Below are positions 45,782 through 55,355 of a stretch of DNA of 64,000 bases, piece by piece. Source of the DNA: Thiocystis violascens (GTDB lineage: Bacteria; Pseudomonadota; Gammaproteobacteria; Chromatiales; Chromatiaceae); contig DYNM01000001.1 in NCBI GenBank assembly GCA_020721065.1, forward strand, positions 186,001 to 250,000, written 5' to 3'. Position 1 is the stretch's first letter. The number at the start of each line of letters is the position of its first letter. A program made the translations under genes and the position numbers. Below the pieces are notes generated by a model, which saw only the letters and a list, made by a program, of their open reading frames with translations, had not been told where the DNA came from and did not search any database.

Positions 45782-45927
45782 TTAAATTCTTTGTTGCCAG
45801 TTGTGCCAATGAATAATTGCTTTGGAGTGCGTCATGGATAACAAATGCCAGCAAGTCGCGTATAAAAAAAATGATTCAACGACTCCGACCGTAAGCCAAA
45901 GACGTTGAATCAACGCGCCCACTAATT

Positions 45928-47367
45928 TTAATTGGTACCGCCAACTGTCAAACCATCCACCCGCAGCGTCGGTTGACCCACGCCCACCGGCACGCTTTGC
46001 CCTTCTTTGCCGCAGGTTCCGACGCCATCGTCAAGCCGCAAATCGTTACCCACCATGCTGACGCGAGTGAGCACTTCGGGGCCATTGCCAATCAAGGTCG
46101 CGCCCTTCACCGGACGGGTAATTTTACCGTTTTCAATGAGATAGGCTTCGTTGGTCGAAAAAACGAATTTGCCAGACGTAATATCCACCTGCCCGCCGCC
46201 AAAGTTGACGGCATATAACCCCTTGTTGACTGAAGCGATAATTTCCGCCGGCTCGCGTTGACCCGCCAACATGTAAGTATTGGTCATGCGCGGCATCGGC
46301 AGATGGGCATAAGACTCACGCCGCCCGTTGCCCGTCGACACCGTACCCGTGAGACGAGCGTTGAGTTTGTCCTGCATATAACCGCGCAAAATTCCGTCCT
46401 CAATCAACACCGTGTGCTGACTCACCGTGCCTTCATCGTCGATATTGAGCGATCCGCGCCGCCCCGGCAGCGTGCCATCATCGACGACCGTCACACCCGC
46501 AGCGGCGACTCGTTCCCCGATCCGCCCCGCAAACGCCGAACTGCCTTTGCGATTGAAATCACCCTCCAGCCCGTGCCCGACCGCCTCGTGTAACAAAATG
46601 CCCGGCCAACCCGCACCAAGCACCACCGTCATCGTGCCAGCGGGTGCTGCGTCCGCATCAAGATTGGTGAGCGCCAGCCGCACCGCCTCCCGCGCATAGC
46701 CAAGTGCGCGATCTTCCAGCAGAAAATAGCTCAAATCGGTACGCGCTCCGCCGCCACTTGCGCCCTGCTCACGGCGACCGTCTTGCTCAACGATGACGCT
46801 CACGCTGAGGCGAATCAGCGGGCGCACATCTGCCGCCAAACTGCCGTCCGCAGCCAGCACCAGCACCGTATCTTGGGCAGCGACCACGCTGGCGCTGACC
46901 TGCTGCACACGCGGATCAAGCCGTCGCGCTTCGGCGTCAACGCGCTGCAACAGCGCCACCTTGTCAGCGTCGGGCAGCGAATCAATCGGATTGATCGGCG
47001 GATATAACTGGCGCGAATTCACCTGCGGCGCGATCTTGACCTGCGCACTCTGACCGCTGCTGGCAATGGCGCGAGCAGTGGTCGCGGCTTCTAATAAAAT
47101 GGCAAACTCCAATTCATCGGAATACGCAAAGCCAGTTTTTTCTCCGCTCACGGCGCGTAAACCCGCGCCTTTTTCAATGCTAAAATTGCCGTTTTTAATC
47201 ATGCTGTCTTCTAAAACCCATGATTGCAAACGACTGGCTTGGAAATAAATATCAGCGGCATCAACTGCGGCGTTAGTTAAATGCGCCAGCAGCTTTTCTA
47301 AATCGTGGTCAGTTAATCCTGCCGGAGCCAGAATCATCTCACGCGCAATGTGCATTGAATCAGTCAT
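45928..47367 (-). CDS. tldD: Metalloprotease TldD
   Basis: 479 residues. TldD acts with TldE (PmbA) to process modified peptides such as microcins and to degrade unfolded peptides. The zinc motif is [16 protein letters not shown]; also seen are [22 protein letters not shown] and the ending [39 protein letters not shown]. The length is as usual (about 480). It reads away from the TA island; tldE is not adjacent. Confidence 0.95.
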   Translation of the reverse strand: MTDSMHIAREMILAPAGLTDHDLEKLLAHLTNAAVDAADIYFQASRLQSWVLEDSMIKNGNFSIEKGAGLRAVSGEKTGFAYSDELEFAILLEAATTARAIASSGQSAQVKIAPQVNSRQLYPPINPIDSLPDADKVALLQRVDAEARRLDPRVQQVSASVVAAQDTVLVLAADGSLAADVRPLIRLSVSVIVEQDGRREQGASGGGARTDLSYFLLEDRALGYAREAVRLALTNLDADAAPAGTMTVVLGAGWPGILLHEAVGHGLEGDFNRKGSSAFAGRIGERVAAAGVTVVDDGTLPGRRGSLNIDDEGTVSQHTVLIEDGILRGYMQDKLNARLTGTVSTGNGRRESYAHLPMPRMTNTYMLAGQREPAEIIASVNKGLYAVNFGGGQVDITSGKFVFSTNEAYLIENGKITRPVKGATLIGNGPEVLTRVSMVGNDLRLDDGVGTCGKEGQSVPVGVGQPTLRVDGLTVGGTN

Positions 47368-47409
47368 TAAAACACTCTCAAGAGAAACAGAAAAAAGGGA
47401 GGGTTTTTG

Positions 47410-47462
47410 AGTTATCAGTTATCAGTTATCAGTTATCAGTTGTCAGTTATCGGTTGTCAGTA
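47410..47462. repeat. Tandem heptamer tract (AGTTATC/AGTTGTC)
   Basis: About seven consecutive heptamers, AGTTATC x4, then AGTTGTC, AGTTATC and GGTTGTC, between tldD and nadK. Shorter traces of the same sequence (as TGACAAC/TGATAAC) occur near 8327, 18860, 47550 and 60740. Confidence 0.9.
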
Positions 47463-47624
47463 AAACGAGCGTTAAAAAAAGATGGTGATTTTTGAATGCA
47501 AACGCATAAAAAGGTTGGCACACGCGCAGCAGCTTCTAACAAAATTTGCTTGACAACTGACAATGTCTCCATCCCCGTGCTAACGTTGATTCAACCTATT
47601 ATTATCAGTCACCAGTCTAATTCC

Positions 47625-48533
47625 ATGCCCATGCCGCATTTCACCACCGTCGGCATCATTGCCAAACCGGGCGATCCGCTTCCCGTGCGCTGCACCTTGA
47701 CGCGCCTCGCCGCCCATCTTCGCGCCCACCACGTCACCTGTTTACTCGATGCCGAGAGCGCCCGCCTGCTCGCAGCGCCAGCCGCGACCGCGCAGACCGT
47801 CACCGAACTTGCCACCCACTGCGATCTCATCATCGTCGTCGGCGGCGACGGCACCCTGCTCCACGCCGCCCGTGCCGCTGCCGCACACGGCGTCCCGCTG
47901 CTCGGCGTCAACCTCGGACGGCTCGGCTTTTTAGTGGACGTGTTGCCTGACGAGATCGAAACCGTCATCGACCAGATTCTCGCTGGCGCATATCAAGCTG
48001 ACAGCCGCTCCCTGCTTCGCGCCACCGTGATGAGCGACGCAGGCAACGTCGCTACCGCCACCGCGCTCAACGAAGTCGCCATCCACAAATGGAACACCGG
48101 GCGGATGATCGAATTTGAAACCTATCTCGACGGCGTCTTCATCAACGGACGCCGCGCCGACGGCCTCATCATCGCCACCCCCACCGGCTGCACCGCCTAC
48201 GCGCTCTCCGGCGGCGGCCCGCTGATTGACCCGGCACTTGACGCCACCTTGCTGGTGCCGATTTGCCCTCACGACCTCAGCCAGCGCCCGCTCGTCATTC
48301 CCGCTGATCGCTGCGTTGATGTCCGCATTTGCGAATTAAATCAAGGCGATGTCCAAGTCACCTGCGACGGGCAAATCCAACTGCCGCTGCCGCCCGATGC
48401 CTGGATTCACATCGACCGTCATCCCGACCGCGTGCGCCTGCTGCACCCCAGCGGTCACAACCATTATCAAATCCTGCGCGCCAAACTGCATTGGGGCGGC
48501 CCGCACGCAGCCACACGAGCACCCGCATGTTGA
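47625..48533 (+). CDS. nadK: NAD kinase
   Basis: Makes NADP from NAD and ATP. 302 residues from ATG 47625 (MPMPHFTTVGIIAKPGDP); the frame is open to 47496, but that extension covers the heptamer region and has no family likeness. The GGDGT motif (VVGGDGTLLHAAR), LGVNLGRLGFLVDV, the NE/D-type ALNEVAIHKW and ATPTGCTAYALSGGGPL are all present. Divergent from tldD; recN overlaps its end by 7 bp, the usual gammaproteobacterial pairing. Confidence 0.95.
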   Translation: MPMPHFTTVGIIAKPGDPLPVRCTLTRLAAHLRAHHVTCLLDAESARLLAAPAATAQTVTELATHCDLIIVVGGDGTLLHAARAAAAHGVPLLGVNLGRLGFLVDVLPDEIETVIDQILAGAYQADSRSLLRATVMSDAGNVATATALNEVAIHKWNTGRMIEFETYLDGVFINGRRADGLIIATPTGCTAYALSGGGPLIDPALDATLLVPICPHDLSQRPLVIPADRCVDVRICELNQGDVQVTCDGQIQLPLPPDAWIHIDRHPDRVRLLHPSGHNHYQILRAKLHWGGPHAATRAPAC

Positions 48534-50206
48534 CCCAATTGCACGTCCGCGATCTCGCCATCGTCAGCGAGCTTGAACTCAACTGTTCCCCCAGCATGAC
48601 CGCGCTGACCGGCGAAACCGGCGCAGGTAAATCCATCTTGATTGATGCACTCAGTCTCACGCTCGGCGACAAAGCCGAAGCCAGCATGATTCGCGCTGGC
48701 AGCGACCGCGCCGACATCAGCGCCAGCTTTGATCTCAGCCACTGCGCCGCCGCTCGTGCTTGGCTGGCAGAACAGGAATTGGATGCCGACAACGAGTGCA
48801 TCATTCGCCGCCTGCTGGTGCGCGACGGACGCTCACGGGCGTATCTCAACGGTCGCCCCGCCAGCACCGCCCAACTGCGCGATCTCGGCAATTTGCTGGT
48901 CGATATTCACGGGCAACATGCGCATCAATCGCTGCTGCGCCCCGCTGCCCAGCGCGACCTGCTTGATGCTTATGGCGGACATCAGGCGCTGGCAGACAGC
49001 GTCGCCAAAGCCTTCCGCGACTGGCGCACCCTTGACCAACAATTGACCGCGCTGGAAACCGCTGCCCACGACCGCCTTGCCCGGCTGGAACTGCTCAATT
49101 TTCAAGTGCTGGAATTAGCCGCACTCGGACTGAGCGCCGCCGAGATTGAGGCGCTCGATCAAGAGCAACGGCGCTTGAGTCATCTCGGCCATTTACAAAC
49201 CACCGTCGCTGCCGTGTTGCAACTGCTGGCAGAAGCCGAGCCGTCGCTGGAAGACCATTTGCGCAGCGCGACTGCCGATCTCAGCGAACTGGCGGCAATT
49301 GATCCGACTCTCAGCGCCAGCCGCGAGTTGCTGGAGACGGCGACCATTCACGCCGCCGAAGCTGCCGCCAGCTTGCGCCACTACCTCGACGGGCTGGAGC
49401 TTGATCCCGCAGCGTTGGCGAGCGTGGAGGTACGGCTGGCGCAGGTGCATGATTTAGCGCGGAAATATCGCGTTTTTCCGGTGCAATTGCCGGAGGCGCT
49501 TGATCAACGCCGTGCCGAATTAGAGGCGTTAGAACAAACCGATGTCACTCTCGGCACGTTGCGCGAGGCGCGGGCGACGGCGTGGCAGCACTTTTTAACG
49601 CTGGCGCAGCAGTTGAGCAGTGCTCGCGCTGCTGCCGCTGACCGGCTAACGGACACGGTGACGGCGGCGATGCAGCAACTGGGAATGGCGGGTGGACGTT
49701 TTGCGATTCAGGTGGAACCGCTGGCGCTGGAACACGCCAGCGGCGGCGGTTTAGAACGGCTCAATTTTTTGGTCAGCGCCAATCCGGGGCAACCGCTGCA
49801 ACCGCTGATCAAAGTCGCCTCCGGTGGCGAATTGTCGCGCATCAGCCTCGGCATTCAGGTCGCCACTGCGGAATGTGGCACGGTGCCAACGCTGGTATTT
49901 GACGAGGTGGACGTGGGGATCGGCGGCGGCGTGGCGGAAATCGTTGGGCGTTTGCTGCGCCGGCTGGGCGACTCGCGGCAAGTGCTGTGCGTCACCCATT
50001 TGCCGCAGGTCGCAGCGCAGGCGCATTGGCAACTGCGGGTGCGTAAAGAAACCATCGCCGGTCACACCCATACGCGAATTGAACCGCTGGCTGAGGCGGA
50101 TCGGATTGAGGAAATCGCCCGCATGTTAGGCGGCACCGAACTCACCGCTCGCACCCGTGCTCATGCCAGTGAAATGCTGGGTTGGAATCTCAATAATTGC
50201 AGCTAA
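48527..50206 (+). CDS. recN: DNA repair protein RecN
   Basis: SMC-like ATPase for double-strand break repair. 559 residues from ATG 48527, overlapping nadK. Walker A is TGETGAGKSILIDALSLTLG near the N-terminus; QHAHQSLLRPAAQRDLLDAYGGH follows; a long coiled coil lies in the middle (about residues 150-390); the ABC signature is ASGGELSRISLGIQVA, Walker B LVFDEVDVGIGGGVAEIVGRLL and the His switch VTHLPQVAAQAHWQ. Complete. Confidence 0.96.
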   Translation: MLTQLHVRDLAIVSELELNCSPSMTALTGETGAGKSILIDALSLTLGDKAEASMIRAGSDRADISASFDLSHCAAARAWLAEQELDADNECIIRRLLVRDGRSRAYLNGRPASTAQLRDLGNLLVDIHGQHAHQSLLRPAAQRDLLDAYGGHQALADSVAKAFRDWRTLDQQLTALETAAHDRLARLELLNFQVLELAALGLSAAEIEALDQEQRRLSHLGHLQTTVAAVLQLLAEAEPSLEDHLRSATADLSELAAIDPTLSASRELLETATIHAAEAAASLRHYLDGLELDPAALASVEVRLAQVHDLARKYRVFPVQLPEALDQRRAELEALEQTDVTLGTLREARATAWQHFLTLAQQLSSARAAAADRLTDTVTAAMQQLGMAGGRFAIQVEPLALEHASGGGLERLNFLVSANPGQPLQPLIKVASGGELSRISLGIQVATAECGTVPTLVFDEVDVGIGGGVAEIVGRLLRRLGDSRQVLCVTHLPQVAAQAHWQLRVRKETIAGHTHTRIEPLAEADRIEEIARMLGGTELTARTRAHASEMLGWNLNNCS

Positions 50207-50218
50207 CGGATAAATTTT

Positions 50219-51433
50219 ATGATTAAAAAAATTGCAATTGAACAGCTCCAGCTTGGCATGTATGTGCATGATTTGAATTGCGATTGGCTTGATCATGGTT
50301 TTATTCGCAATCAGTTTTTATTGAAAAAAGAAACTGATTTATTACGCATTCGGCAGCTCGGCATCTGTGATCTGTATATCGACACCGCAAAGGGCACGGA
50401 TGCTTCACCTGCGCCCAGCGCCAGCGTCGTTACGGCGAAATTGGAGCAGGAGTTGGCACAATTGGACGAGGTGCCAGCACCACAGCCGGTGCCGCTGACG
50501 GCGGAGCGCGGACGGGCGCGGCGCATTCATCAGGAAGCGATTGGCGTGGTGAGCGGGTTGATGGAGGAGGCGCGGCTCGGACACCAGCTCAATGTGGAGC
50601 AGGCACATCCGGTGGTGACAGAAATGGTCGGGTCGATTTTTCGCAATCAAAACGCGCTGCTGGCGCTGTCGCGGATTCGCCAAGTGGGGCGCTACACCTT
50701 CGAGCATTCGGTAAATGTGGCGGTGTTGATGGTGGCATTTGCGCGAGCGTTGACTATCGAGCGAGCGGTGATTCACGACATCGGTTTGGGCGCACTGCTG
50801 CACGATATCGGCAAGGTGTTGGTGCCGCCGGAGATTTTGAACAAGCCCGGCGCGTTGACTGATGTCGAATTTACTGAGATGCGCAATCACGTTGTTTACA
50901 CCCGCGATTTGCTGGCGCAGGTGCCGGGGCTGCCGCCGATTGCGCTGGCGGTGGCGGCGGAACATCACGAGCGGGTGGACGGCAGTGGGTATCCGCTGCA
51001 CAAATCCAGTGCTGAGATTTCGCTGTATGGGCAAATGGCGGCGATTGCGGATGTGTACGACGCGCTGACGACGGATCGCGTTTATCACAAGGCGCTGGAG
51101 CCGCATCAGGCGCTGCGCAAGCTGTTGGAATGGAGCAATCACCATTTTGATCCGACGCTGGTGCAGCAGTTCATTCGTTGCGTCGGCATTTATCCGGTCG
51201 GGACGCTGGTGCGGCTGCACAGCGGGCGGCTCGGCGTCGTGGTGGAAACCGGTCGCCAAGGGCTGTTACAGCCGGTGGTGCGGGTGGTGATGGATGTCAA
51301 ACGCCGTGCGTTTCTCACCGCGCAAGATGTTGATTTATCGCAATTACCAAAACAGTCTGAGGAGCGGATCGTCAACGCTGAAGTGCCTTCGCAGTGGGAT
51401 ATTGATCCGGTGCAAGTGCTGGCGCTGGGTTAA
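50219..51433 (+). CDS. DUF3391 / HD-GYP phosphodiesterase
   Basis: 404 residues. The N-terminal DUF3391 region (KKIAIEQLQLGMYVHDLNCDWLDHGFIRNQFLLKKETDLLRIRQLGICDLYIDTAKG) is followed by a catalytic HD-GYP domain (about residues 140-330): HSVNVAVLMVAFAR, LGALLHDIGKVLVPPEILNKPG and AEHHERVDGSGYP. All metal ligands and the GYP motif are intact, so it should degrade c-di-GMP, in keeping with the PilZ protein at the window start. It lies 12 bp after recN. Confidence 0.93.
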   Translation: MIKKIAIEQLQLGMYVHDLNCDWLDHGFIRNQFLLKKETDLLRIRQLGICDLYIDTAKGTDASPAPSASVVTAKLEQELAQLDEVPAPQPVPLTAERGRARRIHQEAIGVVSGLMEEARLGHQLNVEQAHPVVTEMVGSIFRNQNALLALSRIRQVGRYTFEHSVNVAVLMVAFARALTIERAVIHDIGLGALLHDIGKVLVPPEILNKPGALTDVEFTEMRNHVVYTRDLLAQVPGLPPIALAVAAEHHERVDGSGYPLHKSSAEISLYGQMAAIADVYDALTTDRVYHKALEPHQALRKLLEWSNHHFDPTLVQQFIRCVGIYPVGTLVRLHSGRLGVVVETGRQGLLQPVVRVVMDVKRRAFLTAQDVDLSQLPKQSEERIVNAEVPSQWDIDPVQVLALG

Positions 51434-51637
51434 TTGGCGTGTTTCGTGCTGTTTCTAAACACTGAGTGATTAAACATTGCAAACTAATTTAGTTAATCAA
51501 AAGGTATTATAAATCTTCCCTTGTTTCCAACTCACAGTTTTATGCAGCGCGTAATGCTTAGATTAGCAAAAAATAGTTTTGTCAGTTTTAACAAATTTTT
51601 AGGTCGGCTTTAGCCTCAGATTTGAGGTTGAAGTTTT

Positions 51638-51644
51638 GTTAGCG
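51638..51644 (+). other. Possible left boundary of an integron cassette
   Basis: GTTAGCG, identical to the R' box of the attC at 54018-54024 and in the same orientation, 25 bp before the methyltransferase start. A cassette inserted at such a site would run from here to 54018. The 200 bp to the left are AT-rich and hold no gene; an attC stem is not clear there. Confidence 0.4.
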
Positions 51645-51668
51645 AACTGAATCGCCCCTAGAGGAATC

Positions 51669-52940
51669 ATGAGTAATACAGTATTCAGTTTATTTTCCGG
51701 CGCTGGCGGGTGTTCGCTTGGATTCAAGCAGGCCGGATATTCTGTTTTGTATGCAAGCGATATTGATGAGACGACAGGAAAATCATATTCAGTTAATTTT
51801 CCAGAAACTCAATTTGAACAAGCAGATATTAATAAATTAGATTTCAGGTCATTACTATCCAAAGCTCGCATCAAAGAAGGCGAGCTTGACATCTTAATTG
51901 GCGGTCCACCTTGCCAAGGATTTTCAACGGCTGGTGCTCGATTCTGGGATGACCCAAGAAATGAACTATTAAAAAGCTATGTAAAGGCACTGCGAACGAT
52001 AAGACCCAAGTGGTTTCTTATGGAAAATGTTGAAGGACTTTTGACAGCAAAAGACGGTCAATATCTTTTTGAAGCAGCCAAGGCACTTATTTCCTTGGGC
52101 TATAGAATCCGAATTGAAAAAATATATGCTCAGGAATTCGGTGTCCCCCAAAGAAGAAAAAGAGTAATAATAGTTGGAAATAGATTAGGTAAAAATTTCA
52201 ATTTCCCAGAGCCGACAATTAAACTAAATGGAAAAATATTTAGAAACTCGGATATAACATTGAAGCACACAATAGGGGAGCTTCCCGATGCAACTGCATC
52301 GAAAGATGTAGAGCTGCCTTACCAGACCCCGCCAAAAGATCAGTTTGAAACCTACTTAAGAGGAACTTCTTGTTCAATCAAAGAGCACTTTTGTCCATTT
52401 ATGAGCGAGATTCAACTTCAAAGGATTATGGCGTTATCTCCTGGCCAAACCATGAAGGACATGCCGGAGCATTTGCAACACGAATCATTCAAAAAAAGAG
52501 CAAACAGGAGAGTAATGGATGGAACACCTACGGAAAAAAGAGGTGGGTCTCCTTCTGGTCTAAAAAGGCTAGTTATTAATGAGCCATGCCTGACAATAAC
52601 CAGCGCGGCCACGCGAGAGTTCATACACCCGCTTTACCACAGACCATTAACCATCAGAGAGTGCGCAAGAATTCAAACATTTCCTGATGATTTCAATTTT
52701 CACGGAAATGCCTCTGCGAAAATTCAGCAAATTGGAAATGCGATACCTCCACTTGTTGCAAGAATATTTGCCGAGCATATTCGTGATGAGTACGGATTTG
52801 TTGGTGGTATTTCGACCAACGGCGGCCTAATTGGTTATTCCGTTACCAAAGCAGAAGCCATGAGTCCCGCCCTTAAGAAGACGTGTATATTGCTCGACAG
52901 TTTAACCACCAATCTAGCCCAAGGAAAACTTGCAATATGA
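51669..52940 (+). CDS. DNA (cytosine-5) methyltransferase of a type II R-M system
   Basis: 423 residues. Motif I VFSLFSGAGGCSLGFKQAGY, motif IV GGPPCQGFSTAG with the catalytic Cys, motif VI ENVEGLL, motif VIII QRRKRVIIVG and the C-terminal motif QIGNAIPPLVARIFAEHI are present; the variable target-recognition region is about residues 180-300. It protects host DNA against the endonuclease encoded next, with which it overlaps by ATGA. GAGGAATC precedes the start. Base composition is clearly AT-richer than the flanking core genes, a sign of transfer. Confidence 0.93.
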   Translation: MSNTVFSLFSGAGGCSLGFKQAGYSVLYASDIDETTGKSYSVNFPETQFEQADINKLDFRSLLSKARIKEGELDILIGGPPCQGFSTAGARFWDDPRNELLKSYVKALRTIRPKWFLMENVEGLLTAKDGQYLFEAAKALISLGYRIRIEKIYAQEFGVPQRRKRVIIVGNRLGKNFNFPEPTIKLNGKIFRNSDITLKHTIGELPDATASKDVELPYQTPPKDQFETYLRGTSCSIKEHFCPFMSEIQLQRIMALSPGQTMKDMPEHLQHESFKKRANRRVMDGTPTEKRGGSPSGLKRLVINEPCLTITSAATREFIHPLYHRPLTIRECARIQTFPDDFNFHGNASAKIQQIGNAIPPLVARIFAEHIRDEYGFVGGISTNGGLIGYSVTKAEAMSPALKKTCILLDSLTTNLAQGKLAI

Positions 52941-53959
52941 CTACCCTATTTATTAGAAATTTATATGCTAAGTGCAAAATGCACGGTAGTGGCGATGCAC
53001 AGGTTGTACTAACGGATGGCGAGTTATATGCACTAATTGTTGTTGCCCTCAATGACCTTGGTTGGCTGGAAGATGGCTTGCATACCAAAAAAATTGAGAT
53101 CAAAAGACAAAATTACTACGAGATTTCATTGGATTGGTTTGAGCAACTAGATATCGCTGTTGCGCCATCTGATATTGAAGAGACACTTGAAAATGCAAAA
53201 AACAAAGAAGAGGATTTCGTACTATTCATTGAGAACCTTGCGGCACTTCATAGAAGAAGAGTCAAATATAGAAGAATACTGTCTTCCCAGCCAATGCCAA
53301 CAATGGATCAAATTGGTCCTCGCGTTCTGTTAGAGTTTGGTGCGTGCGATTCCAATTTACTAGCTAATTGGATGACGTGGAGAAAATGGATTTACGATAT
53401 TGACAATAGAGCAGCACAAGAAACTGGCTATGTATTTGAACCAATTATTGCAAGCTGTCTGGGTGGGGAGTCTGTGGGGGCAAGGAATTCTCCAGTAAAG
53501 CGCGTTGACGAGTCTGGAAATCAAATAGCCAACGGAAGACAAATCGATTGCTACGTTCCATCTACAAATACAGCCTATGAAATAAAACTTCGGGTAACAA
53601 TTGCGGCCAGCGGTCAAGGACGTTTTGGGGAAGAGTTATCATTTCCCGCTGAGTGTAAAGCCGCCGGAATCAAACCAGTTTTACTTGTCTTAGACCCCAC
53701 GCCATCAAATAGACTTGATGAACTATCCAAGAAGTTCATTGATTGTGGTGGTGAGTTTTATCAAGGTGAGGAGGCATGGAATTATATGGAAGAAAAATCT
53801 GGTGATGTTGTGTCGATTTTTATTGAAAAGTACATCCGCCCTGCCATCTCTGAAATAGAAGATATTCAGCTTGCAACACTGGAACAAGTAACTTTATCTT
53901 GGGAAGAGCAGCAAATCATTATCTCTGGCGCAGGATATTCCTACCAAATTAAGCGATAA
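52937..53959 (+). CDS. Type II restriction endonuclease (PD-(D/E)XK)
   Basis: 340 residues from ATG 52937, coupled to the methyltransferase stop (ATGA). I see a plausible nuclease core GRQIDCYVPSTNTAYEIKLRVT, that is D-x(n)-E-x-K. An ApaLI-like family has been described with this size and a cytosine methyltransferase partner, and the sequence could belong to it, but I cannot confirm the family or cut site. The position directly after a 5mC methyltransferase and before the attC gives the restriction call. Confidence 0.8.
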   Translation: MTTLFIRNLYAKCKMHGSGDAQVVLTDGELYALIVVALNDLGWLEDGLHTKKIEIKRQNYYEISLDWFEQLDIAVAPSDIEETLENAKNKEEDFVLFIENLAALHRRRVKYRRILSSQPMPTMDQIGPRVLLEFGACDSNLLANWMTWRKWIYDIDNRAAQETGYVFEPIIASCLGGESVGARNSPVKRVDESGNQIANGRQIDCYVPSTNTAYEIKLRVTIAASGQGRFGEELSFPAECKAAGIKPVLLVLDPTPSNRLDELSKKFIDCGGEFYQGEEAWNYMEEKSGDVVSIFIEKYIRPAISEIEDIQLATLEQVTLSWEEQQIIISGAGYSYQIKR

Positions 53960-53963
53960 AAAC

Positions 53964-54024
53964 CGCTAACAACTCGTTCCAGCGGACGCGCAAAAAGTCG
54001 CGCCGCTGAACTCAAACGTTAGCG
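53964..54024 (+). other. attC recombination site of an integron cassette
   Basis: 61 bp. R'' CGCTAAC (53964-53970) and R' GTTAGCG (54018-54024) are exact inverted repeats. Inside, GTTCCAGCGG and CCGCTGAAC pair with one unpaired base on one arm, the extrahelical base that marks attC sites, and the centre (ACGCGCAAAAAGTCGCGCC) extends the stem. It lies five bases after the restriction gene stop, as expected at the 3' end of a cassette. Confidence 0.85.
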
Positions 54025-54027
54025 GCG

Positions 54028-54060
54028 TAGGTTGGGTTGCCGCTTTTGGCAACCCAACAA
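54028..54060. repeat. REP-like palindrome after the attC site
   Basis: GTTGGGTTGCC-GCTTTT-GGCAACCCAAC, a perfect 11-bp inverted repeat preceded by GTAG. Same family as 26301, 38496 and 43791. Confidence 0.85.
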
Positions 54061-54072
54061 TGAGCAATAATT

Positions 54073-54097
54073 GCCTAACAAACGGTTCAAGAGCGGA
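54073..54097 (+). other. Half of a second attC-like site overlapping the waaA stop
   Basis: GCCTAACAAACGGTTCAAGAGCGGA has the R''-L'' look of an attC site (GCCTAAC core, GTTCAAG spacing), but no matching L'-R' half follows because the sequence runs into waaA. It may be what is left of an attC used for insertion of the R-M cassette. Confidence 0.45.
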
Positions 54098-55355
54098 TAC
54101 CGAAATCATCCATCAACGCCACCACCCGCAGCACCGCTCCCCGCTGCTGCGCCACCAGCGCCAGCCCCGCTGTTCCCGCCGCCGTCCGCAGCTCCGTATC
54201 CGTCAACCACTCCGCCACCGCCGCCGCCAACGTCGCTGCATCCGTCACTTGTCGCGCCGCGCCCAGCGCCAGCAAATCCGCCGTCATCGCCGCAAAATTG
54301 AACGTGTGCGGCCCGACCAGCACCGGCACCGCCACTGCTGCCGCCTCCAGCGGATTGTGACCACCGACCGCCACCAAACTCCCGCCAATGAACGCCACAT
54401 CGCTCGCCGCGAGAAACAGCGGCACCTCGCCCATGCTGTCACCCAATAACACCGCCGTCGTCGCCACCACCTCCGCTCGCGTACTGCGGCGTACCAGCGG
54501 CATATTCTGCTGCGCCACCAGCGTCGCCACCCGCTCAAACCGTTCGGGATGACGCGGCACCAGCACCAGCAACGCCGTCGGCACCTGCGCTCGCAGCAAC
54601 TGCTGCGCCGCCACAATCACCGTTTCCTCACCTTCGTGCGTACTCGCCGCCACCCACACCGGACGCTCCGCCCCGCCCCACGTCGCCCGCAGCGCCGCAG
54701 CTTGAGTTGGCAACTCTGCTGGAACGCGCTGATCAAACTTGAGATTTCCCATCACCGCCACTCGCGCCGAATCAGCACCCAGCGCGATAAACCGCTCGGC
54801 ATCCGCCGCAGTTTGCGCCGCGATCAAATGGAACTGCGCCAGCGTCGCGGACGTGAAACTGCCGAGTCGCGCATATCCTCGCGCCGACCGCGCTGACAAC
54901 CGCGCATTAATCAGCAGCACCGGAATCTCACGCTCGGCGCAGATCGCCAGCAAATTCGGCCAAATTTCCGTCTCCAGCACCAGCACCCGCTGCGGCTGCA
55001 CCTGCGCGACAAACCGCTGCATCAATTGCGGCAGATCAAACGGCAGATACCGCTGCTGCACTCGCTCGCCAAACAGCGCCCGTACTCGCGCTGCGCCCGT
55101 CGGCGTCGTCGTCGTCACCAAGATGCGCAGGTCGGGGTTGATGCTGAGGAGATGCGCCAGCAGCGGCGCGGCAGCTTGCACCTCGCCGACTGAAACGGCG
55201 TGACACCACAGATCAGCGCGAGGTGCGGGCGTCCAGCTCAGGCGTTCGCCGAGGCGCTGGCGATACGCCACTTGACGGCGACTGCGCCACAGCAACCGCG
55301 TCAAAATCAGCGGCAGCGCCAGCCAGAGCAGCAGACTATAGAGCTGGCGCGTCAT
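54087..55355 (-). CDS. waaA: 3-deoxy-D-manno-octulosonic acid transferase
   Basis: Adds Kdo to lipid A. 422 residues. N-terminal membrane anchor (LYSLLLWLALPLILTRLLW), then RQRLGERLSW, HAVSVGEVQAAAPLLAHL with the catalytic Glu, RVLVLETEIWPNLLA, LINARLSARSARGY, MGNLKFD and GGSLVAVGGHNPLEAAAVAVPVLVGPHTFNF. It ends DDFGIRS, the stop overlapping the attC-like half site. Its start overlaps the stop of the MCP gene by one base. Confidence 0.95.
   Translation of the reverse strand: MTRQLYSLLLWLALPLILTRLLWRSRRQVAYRQRLGERLSWTPAPRADLWCHAVSVGEVQAAAPLLAHLLSINPDLRILVTTTTPTGAARVRALFGERVQQRYLPFDLPQLMQRFVAQVQPQRVLVLETEIWPNLLAICAEREIPVLLINARLSARSARGYARLGSFTSATLAQFHLIAAQTAADAERFIALGADSARVAVMGNLKFDQRVPAELPTQAAALRATWGGAERPVWVAASTHEGEETVIVAAQQLLRAQVPTALLVLVPRHPERFERVATLVAQQNMPLVRRSTRAEVVATTAVLLGDSMGEVPLFLAASDVAFIGGSLVAVGGHNPLEAAAVAVPVLVGPHTFNFAAMTADLLALGAARQVTDAATLAAAVAEWLTDTELRTAAGTAGLALVAQQRGAVLRVVALMDDFGIRS

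Noticed and set aside
47410..47462. Tandem heptamers as a CRISPR array
   Set aside because: Units are 7 bp with no spacers and no cas genes are present.
51520..51644. A full attC site at the left border of the R-M cassette
   Set aside because: GTTAGCG is present, but I cannot find a convincing R'' box and stem; only the short heptamer is reported, with low confidence.
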